A stretch of 64,000 nucleotides of DNA, from contig NZ_QJJU01000025.1 of NCBI RefSeq assembly GCF_003201655.1, forward strand, positions 1 to 64,000. Reading direction: 5' to 3'. Below, piece after piece: positions 50,290 to 57,948 of this stretch. A program made the position numbers and the translations under genes. Position 1 is the stretch's first letter. Every line of letters begins with the position of its first letter. Below the pieces are notes generated by a model. That model was not told where the DNA came from. It made no database searches and worked only from the letters and a program-made list of their open reading frames with translations. The stretch is from Mycolicibacterium moriokaense. Its GTDB lineage: Bacteria > Actinomycetota > Actinomycetes > Mycobacteriales > Mycobacteriaceae.

Positions 50290-50345
50290 GAGTGTGGACT
50301 TGTTGCATGCAGTTGCGGGGGTGGTCGTGCGTTATGTCCACACTC
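50290..50345. repeat. Long intergenic inverted repeat (3)
   Basis: GAGTGTGGAC (50290-50299) and GTCCACACTC (50336-50345) are perfect 10-bp arms; the next inner bases pair partly (TGCA/GCA). It begins 12 bases after the nrdE stop and lies before a convergent secreted-protein gene, so it could end both transcripts. Palindromes with GTGTGGAC arms are, from memory, repeated in Mycolicibacterium genomes. Confidence 0.6.
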
Positions 50346-50363
50346 AGCGGTGAGCGGGCCGCG

Positions 50364-50660
50364 CTAGCCCAGTGCGTAGACGGGCATGCGGTCCACCCGC
50401 GTCAGCACTGGGTGCTTCGGCGGAACGCTGGGGCCGGGATAGGCCTCCTCTAGCTTCGCCTCATGGTCTATCCAGCATTCGCCGGTGCGCTCGTCGTAGT
50501 CGCCGCCGTAGAAGACGCAGCAGACGCCGATGTCGTCGGGATGGCCGGCGGCGCATTCCCAGAAGTCGTCGCTCACGGGTGCCGCATTCACGTTCGCGGC
50601 GAGTCCCACGGCCAGGCCTGCCGTCATGGCGGCTGTGGCCAGAAGTCGTTTGACGTTCAT
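50364..50660 (-). CDS. Small secreted cysteine-containing protein
   Basis: A 98-residue protein with signal MNVKRLLATAAMTAGLAVGL and AxA cleavage (VNAAP). The mature part has WECAAGHPDDIGVCCVFYGG and a further Cys in GECWIDHEA, four Cys in all, possibly two disulfides. Ends MPVYALG. ATG 50660. Function unknown; likely a mycobacterial exported protein. Confidence 0.8.
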   Translation of the reverse strand: MNVKRLLATAAMTAGLAVGLAANVNAAPVSDDFWECAAGHPDDIGVCCVFYGGDYDERTGECWIDHEAKLEEAYPGPSVPPKHPVLTRVDRMPVYALG

Positions 50661-50842
50661 GCCGCCAAGCCTGCGGCGAAGTGGTGATCGCCAAAACGGG
50701 GTGAGCACCCGTCGCAAGGGGTGCCGCCTACGGGACGGTGCAGTCGTCACCGATAGGGGATTAGGGGCATACGTGACTGTGCGCTTTCGTACGCGGCACG
50801 CCGCGGCGAGCGTATGAAACCGCACGCTCGACGAGTCGGCGC

Positions 50843-52024
50843 CTACTTGACCGTGTGCTGCGGGCCTTGTGCCTTCTTGTACAACGCCTTGAGCATCCGA
50901 TCGCGGAACCGCGAGTTGTCGATCATCTTGATGCCTGCATTCGCCAGCCGCGGCTGTCCCAACAACTTGTGGAAGTAGCGGCCGCGCCGGTACTCCTTGC
51001 CCCACGCGGCTTCCATCCGCTGCGCGTAGTTGGTGAAGTCGTCGGGCCCGCCGTTCTGCAGCGCCGCGATCGCGCACTCGCCAGCGGCCAGCCCCGACTC
51101 CAACGCCTTGGAGATGCCTGCGCCCGACGCCGGCTTGCCCGCGCCCAACGAGTCGCCGGTGAACAGCACGCCCGGCCGCCATGGCGGCCACGCGGTGAAT
51201 CCCATCGGCAGCCGCCACGCACGCACACTCTTGTTCTTCTTCAGTTCCTCGATCGGCGGCAGCTCCCACTCGGGCGGCAGGGTCTGCAGGAACTCGCCAA
51301 GGAATTGCGTAGCGTTGATCGACTGCCAGTTCTGATAGCTGTTGACGTAGCCGAGGCCGATGTTGAACCGCCCGTTGCCCATTGGGAACACCCACCCATA
51401 GCCGGGCAGCTGATCACCTTCGAACACCAGCTTCAAGTAGATGTCGAGGCTGTCGGAGTCCGGGCGGTTGGCGTGCATCTCCGAGCGGATCGCGATCGCC
51501 GAGTAGCCGTTGTACTCCGAGTCGATTTTCAGCGCGCGCTTGATGGGGGAGTAGGCGCCGTCGGCCGCGATCACCGCGTCGCCGTGCACCTTCTCGCCGC
51601 TCTTCAGCGTGACGCCCACGACGCGGTCGTTCTCCACGATCGGACCGGTCACCTCGGCCGACTGCCGGACCTCCGCACCCGCCGACTCGGCGTGCTTGAG
51701 CAACAGCGTGTCGAGCTCGGTGCGGCTCACGGTGTGGCCGTGGTCGGGCATGCCGGGACGCTTCGGGAACGACAGCTCCCACCTGCTCGGGCTGAACACC
51801 GTCACCCGGTTGACGCGGTGGAACTTGGCGACCTCCTCGGCCAGTCCCATCTTTTGCAGATAGCTGGTGGCGCGGGCGGTGAGACCGTCGCCGCACGGCT
51901 TGTCGCGCGGAAATTCGGCCTTGTCCAGGACCACAACCTTTGCGCCGGTCTGCGCGGCCTGCCACGCAGCGGCCGAACCCGAGGGGCCACCACCTGCGAT
52001 TACCAGGTCGTATCGCTGCGTCAT
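50843..52024 (-). CDS. Geranylgeranyl reductase-family FAD-dependent oxidoreductase (MenJ-like)
   Basis: A 393-residue flavoprotein: FAD loop LVIAGGGPSGSAAAWQAA, KPCGDGLTARA, then DGAYSPIKRAL, and FTGDSLGAGKPASGAGISKA. It is the family of geranylgeranyl reductases and mycobacterial MenJ, which saturates one isoprene unit of menaquinone. ATG 52024 with GAGAGAG upstream. It lies between nrdE and the nrd-linked TetR, where M. tuberculosis has nothing comparable, so it may be a later insertion or a paralogue of MenJ. Confidence 0.9.
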   Translation of the reverse strand: MTQRYDLVIAGGGPSGSAAAWQAAQTGAKVVVLDKAEFPRDKPCGDGLTARATSYLQKMGLAEEVAKFHRVNRVTVFSPSRWELSFPKRPGMPDHGHTVSRTELDTLLLKHAESAGAEVRQSAEVTGPIVENDRVVGVTLKSGEKVHGDAVIAADGAYSPIKRALKIDSEYNGYSAIAIRSEMHANRPDSDSLDIYLKLVFEGDQLPGYGWVFPMGNGRFNIGLGYVNSYQNWQSINATQFLGEFLQTLPPEWELPPIEELKKNKSVRAWRLPMGFTAWPPWRPGVLFTGDSLGAGKPASGAGISKALESGLAAGECAIAALQNGGPDDFTNYAQRMEAAWGKEYRRGRYFHKLLGQPRLANAGIKMIDNSRFRDRMLKALYKKAQGPQHTVK

Positions 52025-52172
52025 AGGTCTCTCTCTTAATTGGCTGTCGCAGAAATAGTACCCACGCCGACGGCTCCCATCTCGGCGGGCGAATTGCCCT
52101 AATACTTCGGTAATCATTGAGCCGCGGCACGGTCTGGGCAGGTCAGCGATGCCTGGGCGGTACAGTTATCGC

Positions 52173-52913
52173 GTGCGACGAGTGCCCAGGTCACGTCCCA
52201 GCGGCGAACCGGGTGTCAAGGTGGACGCCCGCAGCGAGCGCTGGCGCGAGCATCGCAAGAAGGTGCGCGCGGAGATCGTCGACGCCGCCTTCAGGGCGAT
52301 CGACCGGCTCGGACCCGATTTGAGCCTCCGCGAGATCGCCGAAGAGGCAGGCACCGCGAAGCCAAAGATCTACCGGCATTTCACCGACAAATCGGATTTG
52401 TTCCAGGCGATCGGCGAGCGGCTGCGCGACGTGCTGTGGGCCGCGATCTTCCCGTCCATCAACATCGCATCCGATCCCGCCCGTGAGGTCATCCGCCGCA
52501 GCGTCGAGCAGTACGTGCGCCTGGTCGACGAGCATCCCAACGTCTGCCGCTTTCTGATTCAGGGCCGCTTCGCCGAACAGAGCGAGTCGACCATGCGTGC
52601 AATCAACGAGGGTCGCGGGATCACGCTGGCGATGGCCAGCATGTTCAACAACGAGCTGCGGGAGATGGAACTGGACAGCGCGGCAATCGAACTCGCCGCG
52701 TTCACCACATTCGGGTCGGCCGCAGCGGCCACCGACTGGTGGCTGGGGCCCGACGTTGACAGTCCGCGCCGGATGCCGCCGGAGCAGTTCATCGCGCACA
52801 TGACGACGATCATGATCGGCGCCATCAATGGCACCTGTGAACTGCTGGGCATCAAGATCGACCCGGACCTGCCGCTGCACGAGGGCGTGCGCCGCCGCGA
52901 ACACGTCGCCTGA
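52173..52913 (+). CDS. TetR-family regulator (Rv3050c homologue)
   Basis: A 246-residue TetR protein. The conserved block PGVKVDARSERWREHRKKVR is followed by the HTH LSLREIAEEAGTAKPKIYRHFTDKSD. This matches what I recall of Rv3050c. GTG 52173 is the most likely start; GTG 52182 and ATG 52149 are alternatives. It is divergent from the MenJ-like gene and is followed by the unknown gene and the monooxygenase, which it probably controls. Confidence 0.9.
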   Translation: MRRVPRSRPSGEPGVKVDARSERWREHRKKVRAEIVDAAFRAIDRLGPDLSLREIAEEAGTAKPKIYRHFTDKSDLFQAIGERLRDVLWAAIFPSINIASDPAREVIRRSVEQYVRLVDEHPNVCRFLIQGRFAEQSESTMRAINEGRGITLAMASMFNNELREMELDSAAIELAAFTTFGSAAAATDWWLGPDVDSPRRMPPEQFIAHMTTIMIGAINGTCELLGIKIDPDLPLHEGVRRREHVA

Positions 52914-52979
52914 CAACCGCCGACGATTTGGGGCAGACGCCTCATGCGGTGAGGCCGAGCTGCGCACGACCATCGGTGC

Positions 52980-53726
52980 ATGACGAAACAACTCACCCCC
53001 CAAGAAATCACTTCGGCCGTTGTGGCCAACCCGATGCTGCCCGCAGGCGACGACGAGAGATTCGGCGGATTCGGAATCATGGGCCTTCCGTTCTCCAACG
53101 GCCACTACCTGGCGATGCGCCAATTCCCTGCGACGTCCTTTGCGTCCCCGTACGTGTCGGTGTGGCATCGCGACCCGTCGTGCAACTGGACGTTCTACGC
53201 GACGACGCCCGGACAGCAGAGCTGCGCTCGCTACTTCGGCTCGGCCACCCCTAACGACGCGGTTCAGTGCGATATCGGCGTCAGCTGGGTCGGCCCGTGG
53301 TCGGTACTCATCGAAATCCCCGGATTGCTGCACTGGACAGTCGATTTGCAGGCGACCAAGGCCACCCGGCTCATGAGCAAGATCGGCGGCCGGCTGTCCG
53401 AGTCCGCGTGGACAGACCCGTCGAACCTCAAGAGGCTGAGCCGGCTCGCCAAGCGAACGCTCGGCGTCGGCGATGTCCGGCTGACGGGCCGGGCGCCCAA
53501 CGGGCAGTGCTTCATGATGGCCCCGAAGCAGTTATGGGTGATCGACGACTCGCGTGCGGTGCTGCACGGTCAAGACCTCGGCGCCACCGGGCCGCTGATG
53601 CGACAAGCCCGCCTCGGCGACTTTCACATGCCGCAGCGCGGAATCGGCATGGTCGGATCGGGCCACTTCGAGTCGTTCGACGCTGACCGGCATCTGTCCG
53701 CCGAACGCGTCAGAGCGTTCGCCTGA
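52980..53726 (+). CDS. Conserved protein of unknown function
   Basis: A 248-residue protein. I do not recognise the family. It is rich in short strands (WHRDPSCNWTFYATT, VQCDIGVSWVGPWSVLIEIP, LLHWTVDL), with a helical stretch LKRLSRLAKRTLGVG and no signal peptide. The lipocalin-like strand pattern suggests a carotenoid-cyclase/hydroxyneurosporene-type beta barrel, but this is only an impression. It lies between TetR and the Baeyer-Villiger-type gene, so they likely share regulation. ATG 52980. Confidence 0.75.
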   Translation: MTKQLTPQEITSAVVANPMLPAGDDERFGGFGIMGLPFSNGHYLAMRQFPATSFASPYVSVWHRDPSCNWTFYATTPGQQSCARYFGSATPNDAVQCDIGVSWVGPWSVLIEIPGLLHWTVDLQATKATRLMSKIGGRLSESAWTDPSNLKRLSRLAKRTLGVGDVRLTGRAPNGQCFMMAPKQLWVIDDSRAVLHGQDLGATGPLMRQARLGDFHMPQRGIGMVGSGHFESFDADRHLSAERVRAFA

Positions 53727-53811
53727 TCGCCGGCGTTGGCTCCTGCAGCCGAGACGGTTAATCTGGGAGTCGGAATTACCCGGTACCGGCGTTCCCAGGA
53801 AGGACCGATCG

Positions 53812-55380
53812 ATGACGGTTGCCCCCGAGCAGGCCGAGAGCAGTACCCAGCAGCCTGTGCATACCCGTGCGCTCATCATCGGAACGGGCTTCTCCGGTCT
53901 TGGTATGGCCATCGAGTTGCAGCGGCGCGGTGTCGAGTACCTGATCCTGGAGAAAGCCGATGAGATCGGCGGCACTTGGCGTGACAACACCTATCCCGGA
54001 TGCGCGTGCGACATCCCGTCGCACATGTATTCGTTCTCGTTTGAACCGAAGCCGGACTGGGCGCACATGTGGTCGTTCCAGCCGGAGATCTTCGACTATC
54101 TCAAGGGCGTCACCGACAAGTACGGCCTGCGCCGCTATATCCGGTTCAACTCACTCGTCGACCGCGCGCACTGGGACGACGACGAGATGCGTTGGCATGT
54201 GTTCACCAAGGACGGCCGCGAGTTCATCGCCCAGTTCGTGGTCTCCGGCGTTGGCGGCCTGCACATCCCGTTGATCCCCGAGTTCGATGGGCTCGACGAA
54301 TACAGTGATGCTGGAGGCGCCGCTTTCCATTCCGCGCAATGGGACCACAGCGTCGACCTGACCGGAAAACGAGTCGCGGTTATCGGTACGGGTGCCAGCG
54401 CGATCCAGATCGTGCCCGAGATCGTCAAGGACGTCGCGGCACTGCAGCTGTATCAGCGCACGCCGGCCTGGGTGATGCCCCGGCCCAACAATCCCATCCC
54501 GCAGTGGATGCGCAACGTGTTCAGCAATGTCCCCGGCACGCGTGCGTTGATGCGTGCCGGCATCTACTGGATTCACGAGGGCGTTGGCTTTGCGATGACG
54601 CGGCAGCCGCGGCTGTTGAAACTCGGTGAGCTGATGGGCAAGTGGAACATTCGGCGCTCGGTCAAGGACCGGGAGCTGCGCCGCAAGCTTGTTCCGAACT
54701 ACCGCGCCGGCTGCAAGCGGATCCTGAACTCCGATACCTACTACAAGGGCATCGCTGATCCGAAGACGGAGGTCGTCACCGACGCCATTGCCCGGTTCAC
54801 GCCGCGCGGCATCGTCACCGCCGACGGAACCGAGCGTGCAGTCGACGTCGTCGTGTTCGCCACAGGCTTCCATGTCACCGACTCCTATACCTACGTCGAC
54901 ATCAAGGGCCCCGGCGGCGAGGACCTGGTGGATCGGTGGACCAGGGATGGAGTCTCCGCGCATCGCGGTATCACCATCGCCGACATGCCGAACCTGTTCT
55001 TCCTGCTGGGTCCGAACACTGCGCTTGGCCACAACTCGGTGGTGTTCATGATCGAGTCGCAGATCCGTTACGCGGCGCAGGCGATCGCCGCGGCGGATCG
55101 GGCGGGAGCGCAAGGGCTGGCGCCGACGCGCGAAGCACAGCAGCGCTACAACGACGAGTTACAGGCCGAGCTCGCAGGCACCGTGTGGAGCACCGGAGGT
55201 TGCCGGAGCTGGTACATGGACGAGCACGGGGTGAACCGGACGCTGTGGAGCGGTATGACCTGGCAGTACTGGCTGGCCACCCGCAGGTTCAGGGCCTCGG
55301 AGTACAAATTCATCGGTGCCGGGCGCGACACGCCAACACAAGATGTCGCGGTTCCAAACGTTGTCGCACCCCAGGGGTAG
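53812..55380 (+). CDS. Flavin-containing Baeyer-Villiger-type monooxygenase (Rv3049c homologue)
   Basis: A 522-residue NADPH/FAD monooxygenase: FAD loop IIGTGFSGLGMAIEL, EIGGTWRDNTYPGCACDIPS, NADPH loop VIGTGASAIQIVPEIV and ATGFHVTDSYTYV. The signature FxGxxxHxxxW appears as AGGAAFHSAQWDHS, with the leading Phe changed to Ala and His kept. GGAAGG is 9 bases before ATG 53812. The 3' end holds two candidate NrdR boxes for the following nrdF. Confidence 0.93.
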   Translation: MTVAPEQAESSTQQPVHTRALIIGTGFSGLGMAIELQRRGVEYLILEKADEIGGTWRDNTYPGCACDIPSHMYSFSFEPKPDWAHMWSFQPEIFDYLKGVTDKYGLRRYIRFNSLVDRAHWDDDEMRWHVFTKDGREFIAQFVVSGVGGLHIPLIPEFDGLDEYSDAGGAAFHSAQWDHSVDLTGKRVAVIGTGASAIQIVPEIVKDVAALQLYQRTPAWVMPRPNNPIPQWMRNVFSNVPGTRALMRAGIYWIHEGVGFAMTRQPRLLKLGELMGKWNIRRSVKDRELRRKLVPNYRAGCKRILNSDTYYKGIADPKTEVVTDAIARFTPRGIVTADGTERAVDVVVFATGFHVTDSYTYVDIKGPGGEDLVDRWTRDGVSAHRGITIADMPNLFFLLGPNTALGHNSVVFMIESQIRYAAQAIAAADRAGAQGLAPTREAQQRYNDELQAELAGTVWSTGGCRSWYMDEHGVNRTLWSGMTWQYWLATRRFRASEYKFIGAGRDTPTQDVAVPNVVAPQG

Positions 55381-55383
55381 TGT
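55336..55383 (+). promoter_or_regulatory. Candidate pair of NrdR boxes upstream of nrdF
   Basis: ACACAAGATGTCGCGG (55336-55351) and ACCCCAGGGGTAGTGT (55368-55383) match the NrdR consensus at about 10-11 of 16 positions, with 32 bp between their starts. They lie in the last 45 bases of the monooxygenase gene and just after it, 50 bases before nrdF. The spacing equals that at nrdH. Confidence 0.55.
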
Positions 55384-55432
55384 CGGGTTAGCCGATTCGG
55401 CAAACCTAATTCTGCGGCGAAATGGGGTTCCG

Positions 55433-56407
55433 GTGTCCGAAGGAATGAAGCTGGTTGACCGTGTTTCTGCGATCAACTGGAACCGCCTGCAGGACGAAAA
55501 AGACGCCGAGGTGTGGGACCGGTTGACCGGCAACTTCTGGTTGCCAGAGAAGGTGCCGGTGTCCAACGACATCCCGTCGTGGAACACGCTGACCGCCCAC
55601 GAGAAGCAGTTGACCATGCGCGTGTTCACCGGCCTGACGCTGCTGGACACTATCCAGGGCACCGTCGGCGCGGTCAGCCTGATCCCCGACGCGCTGACCC
55701 CGCACGAGGAAGCTGTCTACACCAACATCGCGTTCATGGAGTCCGTGCACGCCCGCAGCTACAGCAACATCTTCTCGACGCTGTGCTCCACCGGCGAGAT
55801 CGACGATGCGTTCCGCTGGTCGGAGGAGAACCCCAACCTCCAGCGCAAGGCCGAGATCGTCATGCAGTACTACAAGGGCGACGAGCCGCTGAAGCGCAAG
55901 GTGGCGTCCACGCTGCTGGAGAGCTTCCTGTTCTACTCGGGCTTCTATCTGCCGATGTACTGGTCGAGCCGCGCCAAGCTGACCAACACCGCCGACATGA
56001 TCCGGCTGATCATCCGCGACGAGGCCGTGCACGGCTATTACATCGGCTACAAGTATCAGAAGGGCCTGGCGCTCGAGGACGACGCCCGCAAGGCCGAGCT
56101 CAAGGACTACACCTACGAGCTGCTGTTCGAGCTCTACGACAACGAGGTGGAGTACACCCAGGACCTCTACGACGAGGTCGGCCTGACCGAAGACGTCAAG
56201 AAGTTCTTGCGCTACAACGCGAACAAGGCGCTGATGAACCTCGGCTACGAGGCGTTGTTCCCGCGCGACGAGACCGACGTCAACCCGGCGATCCTGTCGG
56301 CACTTTCACCGAATGCCGATGAGAACCACGACTTCTTCTCGGGTTCCGGCTCCAGCTACGTGATCGGCAAGGCCGTCAACACCGAAGACGAGGACTGGGA
56401 CTTCTAG
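55433..56407 (+). CDS. nrdF: Ribonucleotide reductase class Ib beta subunit
   Basis: A 324-residue di-metal subunit that carries the tyrosyl radical. Metal ligands are in HEEAVYTNIAFMESVHARSYSN-type segments and in IRDEAVHGYYIG. It has the same length as M. tuberculosis NrdF2 and almost the same sequence, ending VNTEDEDWDF, the tail that contacts NrdE. Start GTG 55433 (MSEGMKLVDRVSAINWN). Works with NrdHIE at 47.4-50.3 kb. Confidence 0.97.
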   Translation: MSEGMKLVDRVSAINWNRLQDEKDAEVWDRLTGNFWLPEKVPVSNDIPSWNTLTAHEKQLTMRVFTGLTLLDTIQGTVGAVSLIPDALTPHEEAVYTNIAFMESVHARSYSNIFSTLCSTGEIDDAFRWSEENPNLQRKAEIVMQYYKGDEPLKRKVASTLLESFLFYSGFYLPMYWSSRAKLTNTADMIRLIIRDEAVHGYYIGYKYQKGLALEDDARKAELKDYTYELLFELYDNEVEYTQDLYDEVGLTEDVKKFLRYNANKALMNLGYEALFPRDETDVNPAILSALSPNADENHDFFSGSGSSYVIGKAVNTEDEDWDF

Positions 56408-56485
56408 ACCGCAGGTCAGGCCCAAACCACCGTTCGGGCGCGAAAGTGCGAGTGGATTGGGCCATTTCGTCGATCTCGACGATAG

Positions 56486-57337
56486 CTAGGTCGTCGCGAC
56501 CAACAGCTCCTCGGTGGTGAACGGCCGAAGGCCATCCGTGCGGTCGGCGAAGTAGCGCTGCGTGTAGTCGGCGGCAGACACATGCCGGGCTGTCTTGAAG
56601 CCGGAATCGCGTGCCATCGTAAGGATTTCGTCCGGCGCGTAGTAGCTGATGAACGGCGTACCCGAAGCGCGGGCGGCAGCATCCGTCGCTCGATGCATGG
56701 CTTGCTCTTCGGGATCGACGAGCTCCACAGGCTGCATGAACGTCATCGCCAGCGTGGAACCAGCCGCCAGCGCTGCGCTTTGGCGCAGGGTCGCGGCTGT
56801 CGCCGCCCTGGTGAGGTACATCGACACGCCGAGCGATGCCACGACCGTCGGCTTCGTCGCGTCAAAGCCGTTGGCCAGCAACCCGTCCCACCATGAGGTC
56901 GTTTCGAAGTCGACCGGCACCAACCGTAGCCACTCCGGAATGCCGAAGCCGAATTCGACCAGCCGCTGGCGCTTCCACGCCTGCGGTCCTGGCTGGTCCA
57001 CCTCGAATACCGTGATGCGCGACGCAATTTCAGCCCTGCGCTGGGCGAACGTGTCCAGGCCTGCGCCGAGCAGAACGTACTGCCCGACGCCATGATCGGC
57101 CTGTTCGGTGACAAGATCCTCGATGAAGCGGGCCCGTGCCACGATCGACGCGCGGACGCCGGGGGTGGCGTATTCGTTCATGTCGGGCCGCTGGCGCCAA
57201 TCGGCGTCGGGCCCGGCGAGTTGCAGGCCGATCCGATCGTCGAGGATGTGGGGCGGCGCGTCGACTTCCAGATGCAGCGCGCGCCATAGTGCGGTACGAA
57301 CCGCGGTGCTGTCGGGTGTTGCCGTCGCTTGGTTCAT
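56486..57337 (-). CDS. PF04072-type SAM-dependent methyltransferase (leucine carboxyl methyltransferase fold)
   Basis: A 283-residue methyltransferase of the family expanded in mycobacteria. SAM-binding: GVGQYVLLGAGLDTFAQR; then FEVDQPGPQAWKR and LVPVDFETTSWWDGL; plus VVASLGVSMYLTRAAT. The ATG at 57337 overlaps the VOC gene stop (ATGA). Third gene of the RHH-VOC-methyltransferase operon. Substrate unknown. Confidence 0.92.
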   Translation of the reverse strand: MNQATATPDSTAVRTALWRALHLEVDAPPHILDDRIGLQLAGPDADWRQRPDMNEYATPGVRASIVARARFIEDLVTEQADHGVGQYVLLGAGLDTFAQRRAEIASRITVFEVDQPGPQAWKRQRLVEFGFGIPEWLRLVPVDFETTSWWDGLLANGFDATKPTVVASLGVSMYLTRAATAATLRQSAALAAGSTLAMTFMQPVELVDPEEQAMHRATDAAARASGTPFISYYAPDEILTMARDSGFKTARHVSAADYTQRYFADRTDGLRPFTTEELLVATT

Positions 57338-57672
57338 TTCGGCGCTTGCAGCTTCCAGTCGCGGCCATCGGGGTCGCGAACGGTCATCAGTCTTGTGCCC
57401 CAATGGGTGTCCTCCCATTCGCTGACAACCTCGACGGAGCCGTCGAGCTCGAATGCGTCGGCGTCGGCCACCGCCAGCACGACGTGCCGTCGAGTCGGCT
57501 CGGTGTCGGGGACCTCGGCGATGAACAGATATGGGCCGTCACCGCTACGAAGCTGGCCGGAGTTGTGGTCCGTCGCGAACTCGACTTCGTAGCCAAGTCC
57601 CTGAAAGAACTTGGCCGACTTGCCCCAGTTGTGGGTCTCCAGGAACACGGCCTCGATGCCCTCGGTCGTCAT
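57334..57672 (-). CDS. VOC family (glyoxalase-like) protein
   Basis: A 112-residue single-domain VOC protein: AVFLETHNWGKSAKFFQGLG, then GPYLFIAEVPD, VVLAVADADAFELDG and TVRDPDGRDWKLQAPK. The DPDGR-W signature near the end is that of glyoxalase/dioxygenase-type proteins. The ATG at 57672 directly follows the stop of the RHH gene (TGA-ATG). Confidence 0.88.
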   Translation of the reverse strand: MTTEGIEAVFLETHNWGKSAKFFQGLGYEVEFATDHNSGQLRSGDGPYLFIAEVPDTEPTRRHVVLAVADADAFELDGSVEVVSEWEDTHWGTRLMTVRDPDGRDWKLQAPK

Positions 57673-57840
57673 TCAGCTCTCCTTCGTCGATTGCTTGCCG
57701 TGGGTGTCGAGGTAGGACCGCAGCGCATCCGCCACCAGAGCCGACAGCGATGACTCCGTCTCGATCGCATGGTGTTTGACCTGCCTGATCAGGCCAACCG
57801 GCAGGTACACGTTGAACTGCTTAACGTCCTCGTCGCCCAC
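57673..57840 (-). CDS. Small ribbon-helix-helix (CopG-like) DNA-binding protein
   Basis: A 55-residue protein: MGDEDVKQFNVYLPVGLIRQ, then VKHHAIETESSLSALVADAL and RSYLDTHGK. The pattern QFNVYLP-x-GLIxxVK-x-A-x-x-x-x-S-x-SALVADALRxYL is the ribbon-helix-helix fold: one strand for DNA contact and two helices. The only in-frame start is GTG 57840, since TAG lies just above. The stop is immediately before the VOC ATG, so this is gene one of a three-gene operon. A palindrome (57851-57862) sits at its start, suggesting autoregulation. An orphan antitoxin is possible, but no toxin is adjacent. Confidence 0.85.
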   Translation of the reverse strand: MGDEDVKQFNVYLPVGLIRQVKHHAIETESSLSALVADALRSYLDTHGKQSTKES

Positions 57841-57850
57841 GAAGGCGATG

Positions 57851-57862
57851 CTAGCATGCTAG
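57851..57862. promoter_or_regulatory. Palindrome CTAGCATGCTAG before the RHH gene
   Basis: CTAGCATGCTAG is a perfect 12-bp palindrome 10 bases upstream of the GTG start. ATGCTAGCAT overlaps it as a second palindrome. TAGCAT within it could be the -10 element on the minus strand. Ideal size and place for an RHH autorepressor. Confidence 0.6.
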
Positions 57863-57893
57863 TAACCTAGTGCCAAGGTAGTTGGTGCGCTGA

Positions 57894-57935
57894 CGCAAAA
57901 GCCCCCGAACGACGGGCGCGTCGGGGGCCGTTGCG
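57894..57935 (-). terminator. Terminator of the APC permease gene
   Basis: GCCCCCGA (57901-57908) and TCGGGGGC (57921-57928) form a perfect 8-bp stem; on the minus strand it is followed by TTTTGCG. CGCAA/TTGCG pairs extend it outward. It lies 14-21 bases past the permease stop on the minus strand, a classical factor-independent terminator. Confidence 0.8.
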
Positions 57936-57948
57936 TCTGCTCGCGCTA

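Noticed and set aside
57673..57840. Toxin-antitoxin module around the RHH protein
   Set aside because: No toxin-like gene is adjacent; the neighbours are a VOC protein and a methyltransferase.
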